The translations under genes and the position numbers were made by a program. From the NCBI RefSeq assembly GCF_032852305.1, contig NZ_CP136594.1, positions 186,001 through 250,000 of the forward strand: a DNA stretch of 64,000 nt, given 5' to 3'. The notes under the pieces are model-generated. The model saw only the letters and a program-made list of their open reading frames with translations. It did not search any database and was not told the DNA's origin. Positions 54,746 to 63,493 of this stretch are shown one piece after another (position 1 is the stretch's first letter; each line of letters opens with the position of its first letter). The stretch is from Parasphingorhabdus sp. SCSIO 66989 (lineage in GTDB: Bacteria > Pseudomonadota > Alphaproteobacteria > Sphingomonadales > Sphingomonadaceae).

Positions 54746-56548
54746 ATGGCGGAAACAGTGAATGTCGACGTGCTTGTCGTTGGTACGGGTCCGGCGGGTT
54801 CTGCGGCGGCATTAAGTCTGGCTCGCAACGGGATCAGAGCCCTGGTCATCAATAAATTCGGCTGGACGGCGCGGACGCCGCGCGCGCACATCACCAATCC
54901 GCGGACCATGGAGGTGCTGCACGATCTCGGTGTCTATGACGAGGCGCTCAAACATGCCGTTCCCAATCACCTCATGGGTGAAAACACCTATTGCACAAGC
55001 CTGAGCGGTATCGAGATCGGTCGGATTCGCACCTGGGGTAATTGCCCGGATCGAGACCATAATTACGCCATCTCTAGCCCCGAAAAAACCTGTGATATCA
55101 CACAGAATCTGCTCGAGCCGGTCCTGCTGGGTTCGGCTGCGCATAGCGGTGCCCAGGTGCTGTTTCATACCGAGCTTATCGACTACACCCAGGATGATGG
55201 CGGGGTGACGGCAAAGCTGCGCAACAATGTGACCGGCGAAGAAACCACCGTGCGGTGTCAATATCTGATCGGGGCAGATGGTGCCAATTCCCGGGTCGCG
55301 GACATTGCCGACCTGCCGCTCGAAGGGGTGCATGGCAAGGAAGGCTCGATGAACATCGTTTTCGATGCCGACCTGTCGAAATTTGTCGAGCACCGACCCA
55401 GCGTTCTGTACTGGATCATTCAGGATGGCTCGGATGTCGGCGGCCTGGGAATGGGCGTGGTTCGCATGGTGCGCCCATGGAACCGCTGGCTCGCCATCTG
55501 GGGCTATGACCTAGCCGCCGGCCAGCCTGAAGTTGACGAAGAAAAGGCCATCAGCGTGGTGCACAAGCTGATTGGCGATGACACCGTTCCAGTATCCATT
55601 GACTCTATCTCCTTCTGGACCGTGAACGATGTCTACGCGACCCGGCTGAGCAACGGCCGGGTCTTTTGTATGGGCGATGCTGTACACCGGCATCCGCCGA
55701 CCAAGGGGCTGGGATCAAACACGTCAATCCAGGATGCGTTCAACCTCAGCTGGAAACTCGCGCTGGTGCTGAAGGGGCAGGCTGATGCCTCACTTCTGGA
55801 CAGCTATTCGGTAGAGCGCGCCCCGGTTGCGAAGCAGATTGTCAATGGTGCCAATCGCAGTATCTCGACCTTTTACGGCATTATGGGTGCGCTTGGTCTC
55901 GACAAGGCGGAGGGACCGGACGGTATGCGCGATGCCTTGCTTTCCATTGGCGATGATACGCCCGAAGGTGAAGCCAAGCGCGCCGCACTCGATGCAGCGG
56001 TCTATAACACCCGCGACGTTTACGACAATCCCGGCATCGAGCTGCAGCATCGCTATACGTCTGATGCTATCTATGCCGCAGGAGATGTTGATCCCGGCTA
56101 TGCCGGCGATCCGGAAGTGTTTGTCGAACAGACGACCTATCCCGGCGCGCGGCTGCCGCATGCCTGGGTCACGGTAAATGGCCAGCGCACCTCGATCCTC
56201 TATCTCTGCGGCGGCGCGCAATTCACCTTGCTCACCGGAATATCCGGCGGCGGCTGGATCGAGGCAGCGGCTGCGATCAAGCAGACGCTGGGTGTTGATA
56301 TCAACGTGGTCCAGATCGGGGCGTTGCGCAAAGTGCAGGATGTTTACGGCGAGTGGTCACGCGTGCGCGAGATCGAGGAAAGCGGTGCGCTGCTCGTCCG
56401 TCCGGACCAACACATTGCCTGGCGCGCAAAAAGCTGGACCGCAGACAGCATCGCAGACCTGAAAGAGGTGATGCAGTCCATTCTGGGTTTCAAAAATGGC
56501 GATGAGAGCGTCGGCGCAGCGCAGGAAAAAGAGCCGGTCAAGGCCTGA
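54746..56548 (+). CDS. FAD-dependent phenol/chlorophenol monooxygenase (TfdB-like)
   Basis: Protein of 600 residues, the length of 2,4-dichlorophenol 6-monooxygenase. FAD motifs: VVGTGPAGSAAALSLARNG near the N-terminus, QYLIGADGANSRV, and GDAVHRHPPTKGLGSNTSIQDAFNLSWKL; the C-terminal thioredoxin-like domain has GISGGGWIEAA. It would hydroxylate (chloro)phenols to (chloro)catechols using NADPH. The start at 54746 is set by AGGAG at 54735; the frame is open to 54506, which only covers the promoter. It precedes the TonB receptor gene by 78 bases. Confidence 0.9.
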   Translation: MAETVNVDVLVVGTGPAGSAAALSLARNGIRALVINKFGWTARTPRAHITNPRTMEVLHDLGVYDEALKHAVPNHLMGENTYCTSLSGIEIGRIRTWGNCPDRDHNYAISSPEKTCDITQNLLEPVLLGSAAHSGAQVLFHTELIDYTQDDGGVTAKLRNNVTGEETTVRCQYLIGADGANSRVADIADLPLEGVHGKEGSMNIVFDADLSKFVEHRPSVLYWIIQDGSDVGGLGMGVVRMVRPWNRWLAIWGYDLAAGQPEVDEEKAISVVHKLIGDDTVPVSIDSISFWTVNDVYATRLSNGRVFCMGDAVHRHPPTKGLGSNTSIQDAFNLSWKLALVLKGQADASLLDSYSVERAPVAKQIVNGANRSISTFYGIMGALGLDKAEGPDGMRDALLSIGDDTPEGEAKRAALDAAVYNTRDVYDNPGIELQHRYTSDAIYAAGDVDPGYAGDPEVFVEQTTYPGARLPHAWVTVNGQRTSILYLCGGAQFTLLTGISGGGWIEAAAAIKQTLGVDINVVQIGALRKVQDVYGEWSRVREIEESGALLVRPDQHIAWRAKSWTADSIADLKEVMQSILGFKNGDESVGAAQEKEPVKA

Positions 56549-56626
56549 GCGCATGCGCAAGCCCGGCCCCGTGAGCGTCAAAAGACGGCGGGGGCTGGCA
56601 ACATAAAAAGTCAACGGAGAGGGATA

Positions 56627-58999
56627 ATGGCTAAGTCAAAAACAAGGATATATTTGCGCAATATGGGGATCGGCGTCTGCCTGATACCGTTCATCAATGG
56701 TGTCGCATTGGCGCAGGTTGATGCAAACGAGCCCCAAGCGGCTGAACAGGAACCCGATGAGAATGTTGTTGTTGTCACCGCGACCAGACGTGCGGAAAGT
56801 ATTCAGGATGTCCCTGTTTCTGTGGCCTCTGTCGATGCCGAACTGATAGCCAATACCGGCTCGATCGATATTGCGGATATCTCGCTTTATGTGCCCAATT
56901 TCGAGTTTTCCGACTCAAGCATTCTGCCCAATCTCTACATTCGCGGCATCGGTTCGGGTACAACCCACTCAGTCGAGCAATCGGTCGGCCGGTTTGTCGA
57001 TGATATCTATATCGGCCGTGCGGCGATCAATCTGCACCCGCTTTTCGATGTCGGCAATGTCGAAGTCCTGCGCGGACCGCAGGGCACATTGTTCGGTAAA
57101 AACACCATTGCCGGCGCGGTTATTCTCAACACTCAGGATCCAACAAGTTCCTTTGAAGCGGGCATCAGCGCCTTTGCCAGTGATTTCAGCACAGTGGGCG
57201 GAACCTATGGCTATGAAGCCTATCTTTCCGGTCCGTTGACCGACAATCTGAGAGGCCGGGTTTCGGCATTTTACCGTGATCGCGATGGCTATATTGAAAA
57301 CCGGCTTCCTGGCCCTGATGGCGGAACGCGCGAGGACGTTGCCGTGCGTGGCAAGCTGCAATGGGACGCAGGCGTTAACACCACCGTTGATCTCAAGCTG
57401 GAATATTTCACCTTTGATGAGGAAGGCCAGACGCCATCTGAGGTCACAAGCGCGAATTTCCCAGGCGGGCCTCTTGCAGGGCAACCGGTTCCGGAGAGTT
57501 TCTTTCAGCGCTTCTCGCCTGATTTCAGCTATGATCGCGACTGGATGAGCGACTATGATTGTACTGCCCTGTTGGGCGGCCAGACATTCTGTCCGGAACG
57601 CAATCAGGACACGTTCAACGTCACATTGGGCATCAATCAGGAAATCCCGGGTTTCGGTACCATCACCTCAATCACCGGTTTTCAGACGGTTGAATTCCTG
57701 CACCGTTTCGTCGCGCTCGAAGGTGGCGTCGCGGGTGGCGGCCTGCGCGCGACGCGGGACGAGGAATATGAAGGCTTTACCCAGGAGATACGCCTGACCT
57801 CGGAAGAGTTTGACAGCTATGATTTCATCATCGGCGCCTATTATGAGAATAGTGAAGTTGTCCGTCTGCAATATGACGACACCGACGTCGCAACCTTCTT
57901 TGGTGGCGGTCCCGTCAACTCTTTAATCGAAGACTGGACACAGGACACAGAGACTATCGCCGTATTTGGCCAGTTCCGCTGGCGTTTTGCCGACAGATGG
58001 TCGGCCATTCTTGGCGGTCGCTGGTCCTATGAGGAAAAGGACTTTACCTTCTTCAGGCGCCAGGGTGCCTATGGCGCAAACCCGGCAGCCGAACGCGCAA
58101 CCGCAGGGCAGGTTGCAGGAGATTTTGTCGACTCTTTGAGCCGCGACGAAAACCGCTTCACCCCGTCATTTACGGTACGATTTGAACCCAATTCCGATCA
58201 TATGCTGTTCGCATCGGTATCTCAGGGACATAAGACCGGTGGTTTCTCCGATCGACCGGAGCTGAATGACCAAGGGCAGTTCGAGATCAGCGAGTTTAAC
58301 GATGAGCTCAACACCGCATTTGAGGTCGGTGCCAAGAGTAGCTGGTTCGGCGGCGCGCTGCAGACCAATTTGGCGGTATTTTATATGCTGATCGAAGACC
58401 TGCAGGTGGCGCGTGCTGTGCCCAACCAGTTCACCAACACCTTCCAGGTTCTCAATGCCGCAGAGGCAACCAGTTGGGGTGTCGAGTTTGACGCCAACTG
58501 GTCGCTCTCCGACAATTGGACCATTGGCGGGAATATCGCCTATACCAATGCCAGCTATGACGATTTCCCGGGTGCATCGGAAGATTGCCCGCCCGCTGGC
58601 GGCACTTTGGAACCCGACCCGGTAACCGGTACACCCTTGTGTAACTATGCCGGACTGCCGCTGATCTTCGCCCCTGAATGGAAGGGCGGCGCGTTCGTTC
58701 AATATGAGCATGTCGACTTTCTCGGCGAATGGGATGTCTTCGCCCGCGGTGATGTTAACTATTCGAGCGGCTATTTTACCGAGCTGGAATATGTACCCGT
58801 GCTCGAGCAGGATGACTTCGCCACCCTCAACGCGAATATCACCTTCAGATCGCCCAATGATGATTTCTCGGTAGCATTTATCGGCAGAAACCTCACCGAG
58901 GCCTATTCGCTCGCATGGGGGCTACAGGCCGGACCAAGCACCTTCGTCGCGCCGAACGCGCCGCGTGAACTGATGGTGCGGCTGTCCTGGCGTTATTGA
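56627..58999 (+). CDS. TonB-dependent outer membrane receptor
   Basis: Protein of 790 residues with a signal peptide (ending near ALAQ, about residue 28), a TonB-box-like ENVVVVTATRR, a plug domain (ESIQDVPVSVASV, VEVLRGPQGTLFGKNTIAGAV) and a beta barrel ending in aromatic WRY. Start set by GGAGAGGGA just upstream. By position, 78 bases after the hydroxylase gene, it probably imports the aromatic substrate or a related compound; the ligand cannot be read from sequence. Confidence 0.92.
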   Translation: MAKSKTRIYLRNMGIGVCLIPFINGVALAQVDANEPQAAEQEPDENVVVVTATRRAESIQDVPVSVASVDAELIANTGSIDIADISLYVPNFEFSDSSILPNLYIRGIGSGTTHSVEQSVGRFVDDIYIGRAAINLHPLFDVGNVEVLRGPQGTLFGKNTIAGAVILNTQDPTSSFEAGISAFASDFSTVGGTYGYEAYLSGPLTDNLRGRVSAFYRDRDGYIENRLPGPDGGTREDVAVRGKLQWDAGVNTTVDLKLEYFTFDEEGQTPSEVTSANFPGGPLAGQPVPESFFQRFSPDFSYDRDWMSDYDCTALLGGQTFCPERNQDTFNVTLGINQEIPGFGTITSITGFQTVEFLHRFVALEGGVAGGGLRATRDEEYEGFTQEIRLTSEEFDSYDFIIGAYYENSEVVRLQYDDTDVATFFGGGPVNSLIEDWTQDTETIAVFGQFRWRFADRWSAILGGRWSYEEKDFTFFRRQGAYGANPAAERATAGQVAGDFVDSLSRDENRFTPSFTVRFEPNSDHMLFASVSQGHKTGGFSDRPELNDQGQFEISEFNDELNTAFEVGAKSSWFGGALQTNLAVFYMLIEDLQVARAVPNQFTNTFQVLNAAEATSWGVEFDANWSLSDNWTIGGNIAYTNASYDDFPGASEDCPPAGGTLEPDPVTGTPLCNYAGLPLIFAPEWKGGAFVQYEHVDFLGEWDVFARGDVNYSSGYFTELEYVPVLEQDDFATLNANITFRSPNDDFSVAFIGRNLTEAYSLAWGLQAGPSTFVAPNAPRELMVRLSWRY

Positions 59000-59047
59000 G
59001 GGGCGGAATTCGGCCATCTTTGGCGGTGTTTTGCCGAATATCTCGAT

Positions 59048-59465
59048 TTGGATGGCAGTGGAATGTCTGGTTCGGACCTGAAAACCGAAACCGTTGGCAC
59101 TCCGCTGCCGTCTGAACATTTCATGCATGCCAAGCCTGTGACACGCAAGATTCGCGTGCATCGCAGGGGCAAGCTGATTGCGAAGAGCAACAACGCGTTG
59201 CGTATCACCGAGGTCGCAAAGGGTCCGATCGATCCCGTGCTCTACCTCCCCAAAGAAGATGTGATCGCTCCATTAAGGCTAATAGAAGGGAAAACCACGC
59301 ACTGCCCACTCAAAGGCGATGCGAACTACTACTCGGTCGATGCAACGGGTGAACCGATTGTGTGGACGTACACAAAGGCCTTTGACTTTGCCGCCGCTAT
59401 CAAACGGGCTTGTCGCTTTCTATCCAGACGAAGTGACCGTTGAAGAAATCGGAGCCTCATCCTAA
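59048..59465 (+). pseudogene. DUF427 protein, frameshifted near the C-terminus
   Basis: The DUF427 core is clear: RKIRVHRRGKLIAKSNNALR, VLYLPKEDVIAPL, TTHCPLKGDANYYSV and VWTYTKAFDFAAAIK. The last part of the family (gly, then VAFYPDEV) is missing from this frame, which instead ends at 59443 after RACRFLSRRSDR. In the +1 frame from 59406 the missing end is present: GLVAFYPDEVTVEEIGASS and a stop at 59463-59465. One extra base at about 59402-59405 explains it. The start is uncertain (59048 or 59063). Function of the family is unknown. Confidence 0.75.
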
Positions 59466-59542
59466 GCGTGTTTGCGCTAAAGTGCAGCAAACGCCTGCTG
59501 TTCAAGCCGAGGATCAGAGATATATGCATGGAGGGTAGCCCA

Positions 59543-60517
59543 TTGGTTTCAAGACGAAAGATCTTTCTCGGCCTTATCATCTTGCTATTGGGCGCCGGCC
59601 TTACTGCGGCGGGCCAATCGCGGCAGGTGCAGAACCTGTTTTATGCTCTGACCTTTGAACGGACACTTGATCGCTACAGCCAAGCCGACACTACAGAAGT
59701 CGATGTAACAGCAAAAGTCGATCCGGCGGGTCGCACGGCGCAACTGCTATCTGCGTTCTTTGGTCTTGATGAGGGGCTACCCCGAATTGCCGATTGGGCC
59801 GTCTGCGACGGAGCGGGGGGCAAAGATGGTATGCCGGTCATTTTTTCGCATGAGGTTGGTCTTAACACGCTTGAACCCGGCGATTTTGCGATCAAAAGGC
59901 GGTCTGGAAAGCTGGGCGAAGTCACCTGTTTAACTTTGGCACCTGCAGATGACCCTGGCGAACTCCGGACTGTTCTGCTTGCGGGTCAGTTCGGCAGCGA
60001 GAGTGATCCACCTGTGTCAGTGGAGATAACAGGCGATATCATTTCGCTCGATCAAAGCGTGACCTTCAAGGGCGCTCAAGTGGCTGTGACGCCACTGGAA
60101 GATGGCCCCAGCTTGGTTTTGGCAGAAAAGGTCCCGCAAGGCCAATGGGAGCTTGGCAAGGCAGCAACCGGGATCCCATTTGGCGGCGGCAGTGGCTGCC
60201 CGGAAGGTACTGCGCAGGTGCTTCGCGTGACATGGGAAGGCGGTATTACCAAGCCCGATGGGAACGCCGCCGATGATCAAGAACGCAAACTCTATCGCGT
60301 GACCATTAGACAGGAAGATGGTTCTGAAGAGACGATTGCTCCGATGCATTTGGCAGACACCGGTGACGGCGACAATAATCACAAGCTATGTCTCGACCGG
60401 ACGGAACCGGTTAAATCAATCGCATTCCCTGCTGGGGGCTTCACTGATCCGCGGGGTGACCTGAATCCGCCTACATACATTGGTGTTTCACAACGTCTCA
60501 TAGACAAACAGAGCTAG
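59543..60517 (+). CDS. Membrane-anchored or secreted protein of unknown function
   Basis: Unrecognised protein of about 325 residues. A basic start (VSRRK) leads to one hydrophobic segment (IFLGLIILLLGAGLTAAGQS), a signal peptide or anchor. The rest is soluble and beta-rich, with several Asp/Gly/Thr turns and five cysteines that suggest an exported location. The TTG at 59543 is preferred because GGAGGG stands eight bases before it; in-frame ATGs at 59468 and 59528 lack a good site. It lies between the frameshifted DUF427 gene and the IS630 element. Confidence 0.6.
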   Translation: MVSRRKIFLGLIILLLGAGLTAAGQSRQVQNLFYALTFERTLDRYSQADTTEVDVTAKVDPAGRTAQLLSAFFGLDEGLPRIADWAVCDGAGGKDGMPVIFSHEVGLNTLEPGDFAIKRRSGKLGEVTCLTLAPADDPGELRTVLLAGQFGSESDPPVSVEITGDIISLDQSVTFKGAQVAVTPLEDGPSLVLAEKVPQGQWELGKAATGIPFGGGSGCPEGTAQVLRVTWEGGITKPDGNAADDQERKLYRVTIRQEDGSEETIAPMHLADTGDGDNNHKLCLDRTEPVKSIAFPAGGFTDPRGDLNPPTYIGVSQRLIDKQS

Positions 60518-60530
60518 AACATTGAGTCTA

Positions 60531-61575
60531 GAGTCTTTTTCATTTAGATTGAATCTGGGGATTCCCTTTTTTCGATATTTGTGATTCAAGCTGCTGGCTG
60601 GGCAAGGAGGCCAGCAGTTATGGCACGAGCTTATTCTGACGATCTACGAGAGCGCGCAGCTGCTGCGGTGGTTTCGGGACGCAGCTGCCGAGAGGTTGCT
60701 GATTTGTTTGGTGTGAGTGTGGCCAGTGTGGTGAAGTGGTCACAGCGCCGTCGCCGGGAGGGTAGCGCTGCTGCCCGGCGCATGGGTGGTTATCGCAAGC
60801 GTCAGCTTGAGCCGCACCGGTCGTTTATCATCGAGCGGTTGCAGGCTCAGCCTGATCTGACCCTTTACCAACTGACGGCAGAACTGTCCGAGCGCGGCAT
60901 CGTCACCAGCCCGGCTTCGGTTTGGCGGATGGTTCGTTCGGCCGGTCTCAGCTTCAAAAAAAAGTCTCTTCGCCATCGAGCAACTGCGGCCAAAAGTGGC
61001 GCGGCGGCGGGCACAATGGAAGAAATATCAAGGCCGACTTGATCCCAAGCGCCTCGTCTTCATCGACGAGACCTGGACCAAGACCAACATGACACCGCTA
61101 CGCGGCTGGGCACCGCGCGGCAGCAAGCTGATCCCTCGTGCGCCCTTCGGCAGTTGGCGTACACTGACATTCCTTGCCGCTCTGCGCCATGATCGCATCG
61201 ATGCGCCATGCGTCATTGACGGGCCAATTAACGGCCAACTCTTTACTGCTTATGTCGAGCAGTTCCTTGTGCCTACACTCTCACCTGGTGACATCGTCAT
61301 CATGGACAATCTGGGTAGCCACAAGGGACAGGCCGTGCGCAGGGCAATCCGCAGTGTAGGTGCCAGACTGTTCTTCCTCCCACCCTACAGTCCAGACCTC
61401 AACCCTATCGAACAGGCCTTTGCCAAGCTGAAAACCCTGTTGCGTAAAGCCAAAGAGCGATCCGTCGAAGCAACATGGCAGCGCATCGGGAAACTGCTCG
61501 ATACCTTCTCTCCGCAAGAATGCGCCAACTATCTCAGAAACTCAGGATATGCTTCAATCTAAATGAAAAAGAGTC
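60531..61575 (+). mobile_element. IS630-family insertion sequence
   Basis: The element is 1045 bases. Its ends are 23-base inverted repeats (GAGTCTTTTTCATTTAGATT then GAA at 60531-60553; complement at 61553-61575) that differ at one base. TA dinucleotides flank both sides (60529-60530, 61576-61577), as expected for IS630 target duplication. The transposase stop codon lies inside the right repeat. Confidence 0.92.
60620..61562 (+). CDS. IS630 transposase in two frames joined at an A8 tract
   Basis: Frame one (60620-61042) holds the helix-turn-helix half, [17 protein letters not shown] to AGLSFKKKS, after AAGGAGG. Frame two (ending 61562) holds the DDE half: [10 protein letters not shown] (first D), [11 protein letters not shown] (second D) and [14 protein letters not shown] (E). 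The frames meet at eight A (60956-60963) in a +1 relation; with seven A the protein would be continuous (SFKK then [19 protein letters not shown]). Either slippage at the A tract makes the full enzyme or the copy is inactivated. Total about 313 residues if joined. Confidence 0.88.
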
Positions 61576-61692
61576 TAGGGGACTAGGAGCGCCGCCATAA
61601 GCCGCTCTGGTCTCTTTGAGTACTCTGGCGATTACCGCCAGCGATCGGGAAATGTACTCTTGGTGGCTGTTATCGCCGCAATGTCGAGGTTA

Positions 61693-62240
61693 GAGTCTGT
61701 CCCTGACTGATTGAATCGATTTGAGATTTCCATTTGCTTTGAGATGTGATTCAAGCTGTTGGTTGGGCAAGGAGGCCAGCAGCTATGGCGAAGGCATATT
61801 CATTGGATTTGCCAGAGCGTGTTGCAGGTGCGGTGTTGTCAGACCGATCCCGCCGGGAATAGTAGCAACGTCGGGGTGAGTGTATCGAGCGCAGTGCGCT
61901 GGTCGCGCCGTGGTGAAAAGCTGCTGGCCAAAGCTCCGTTCGGCAAATGGCGCACGCTCACCTTCCTGACCGGCCTGCGCCATGGCCGCATCGATGCCCC
62001 TTGTGTACTCGATGGCTCGATCAATGGCATAAGCTTTACCGCTTATGTCGAGCAGTTCCTCGCAGCCACTTTTTCACCCAGTGATGTGGTCATCATGGAC
62101 AATTTTGGCCGTCACAAGGAGCATGCCGTGCGCAAGGCAACACGCAGCGCAGATGCCAAGCTCTTCTTCCTTCCAACCCGACGAATGCGCAAAATACCCC
62201 AAAAACTCTGGCTATGTTTCAATATCAACGTGACACACTC
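61693..62240 (+). mobile_element. Internally deleted IS630 remnant
   Basis: A 548-base derivative bounded by TA and imperfect inverted repeats (GAGTCTGTCCCTGACTG at the left, GTGACACACTC at the right). The transposase start (61785, after AAGGAGG) runs MAKAYSLDLPERVAGAVL to an early stop; the next part (NVGVSVSSAVRWSRRGEK) is joined by deletion to the middle of the DDE half (APFGKWRTLTFLTGLRHGRID), and the C-terminus is joined in another frame (CAKYPKNSGYVSIST). At least two deletions and a nonsense change, so it is dead on its own but could be moved by an active relative. Confidence 0.85.
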
Positions 62241-62305
62241 TAGATCGACAGGCTCGAATTATAAGTCGGAACAAAGCAGCCGAATTGAAACGCCTTCTCC
62301 TGCCC

Positions 62306-63493
62306 TTACAAAACCGCTTTGCTACCCATCAAATCCTCAATCATAGCCTCGGAGTAGTCCAGTGCTGCCAAGATAGTACGGCTGTTTGATCCGGGAGCGG
62401 GTAGGGTAGATTCTTGGGTCGGCCTTTGGCCTCCCATGGCTATAGGTAGCGATGGCAGCATGACTGCCTTTCCATCCGGGAGTGTGACGCGCTCCAACCC
62501 AGCACTGGCGTTGAGATGCGGGTCAGCAAACATATCCTCTGGCCGCGCAATGGGAGCAAAGGGCAAGCCGCTGCCTTCGAGCTTGGCGATCAGTTCATCA
62601 CGCGAATATTGCGCAATGAGCTCGCGGATCTGCGGCATGATGCGATCACGCGCCGCCACACGGGCATTGTTTTCGCGGATGCTTTCATCGGCCCATAGGT
62701 CATCAAGCGCAAACAGGTTGCAGAATTTCTCCCAAAGGGCATCGGTCACCACGCCGATGAAAACTGGGTCATCTCGGGTTTCGAAGACGTCGTAAATGGC
62801 CCATGCCGATATCCGCGCCGGCATCGGTGCAGCCGCTTTTCCGGTCACCGCCATCTGCGCCATATGCTGCCCGATCAGATAGACGGTGGTTTCAAACAAT
62901 GAACTCTGGACCAGCTGCCCCCTGCCGGTGCGGTGGCGTTCTTCTACTGCGGCAAGGATGCCGATCACACCAAACATGCCGCCGGTCACATCAATAACGC
63001 TCGAACCAGCGCGCAATGGTTTGCCGGGTGGACCGGTCATATAGGCCAAGCCGCCCATCATCTGCGCCACTTCATCGAGTGCGGTGCGGTTCTCATAAGG
63101 TCCGGGGAGAAAGCCTTTTTCCGAGCAATAGATAAGACGCTGATTATCTTGAGACAGGCTCTCATAATCCAGCCCCAGCCGATCCAGCGCGCCGGGGCGG
63201 AAATTCTCTACCAAGATATCGGCGTTCACGATCAGCTTCTTCGCAACTTCAATACCTTGCTCACTTTTCAGGTTGATGCAGATGCTCTTTTTGTGCCGGT
63301 TATACATCGGAAAATAACCCGAGCCTGACCCCACCAGAGTACGAGTGCGGTCACCGCCTATGGGTTCAACACGAATAACTTCTGCCCCCAAAGCTCCCAG
63401 GATGGCACCCACGGCTGGACCCATGACCATATGAGTAAACTCTATCACCTTGAGCCCGGCAAGCGGCGTCGGATTGTTGTGCGCTTCGCTCAT
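62306..63493 (-). CDS. CaiB/BaiF family CoA-transferase
   Basis: Class III CoA-transferase of 395 residues. It begins LAGLKVIEFTHMVMGP, with VIRVEPIGGDRTR, KSICINLKSEQG (substrate-binding Lys region) and NADILVENFRPGALDRLGL with the catalytic aspartate region following. It overlaps the HMG-CoA lyase-like gene by four bases (ATGA). Pairs of this kind serve in the breakdown of branched dicarboxylic acids such as itaconate or citramalate in other bacteria; the substrate here is not known. Confidence 0.88.
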   Translation of the reverse strand: MSEAHNNPTPLAGLKVIEFTHMVMGPAVGAILGALGAEVIRVEPIGGDRTRTLVGSGSGYFPMYNRHKKSICINLKSEQGIEVAKKLIVNADILVENFRPGALDRLGLDYESLSQDNQRLIYCSEKGFLPGPYENRTALDEVAQMMGGLAYMTGPPGKPLRAGSSVIDVTGGMFGVIGILAAVEERHRTGRGQLVQSSLFETTVYLIGQHMAQMAVTGKAAAPMPARISAWAIYDVFETRDDPVFIGVVTDALWEKFCNLFALDDLWADESIRENNARVAARDRIMPQIRELIAQYSRDELIAKLEGSGLPFAPIARPEDMFADPHLNASAGLERVTLPDGKAVMLPSLPIAMGGQRPTQESTLPAPGSNSRTILAALDYSEAMIEDLMGSKAVL

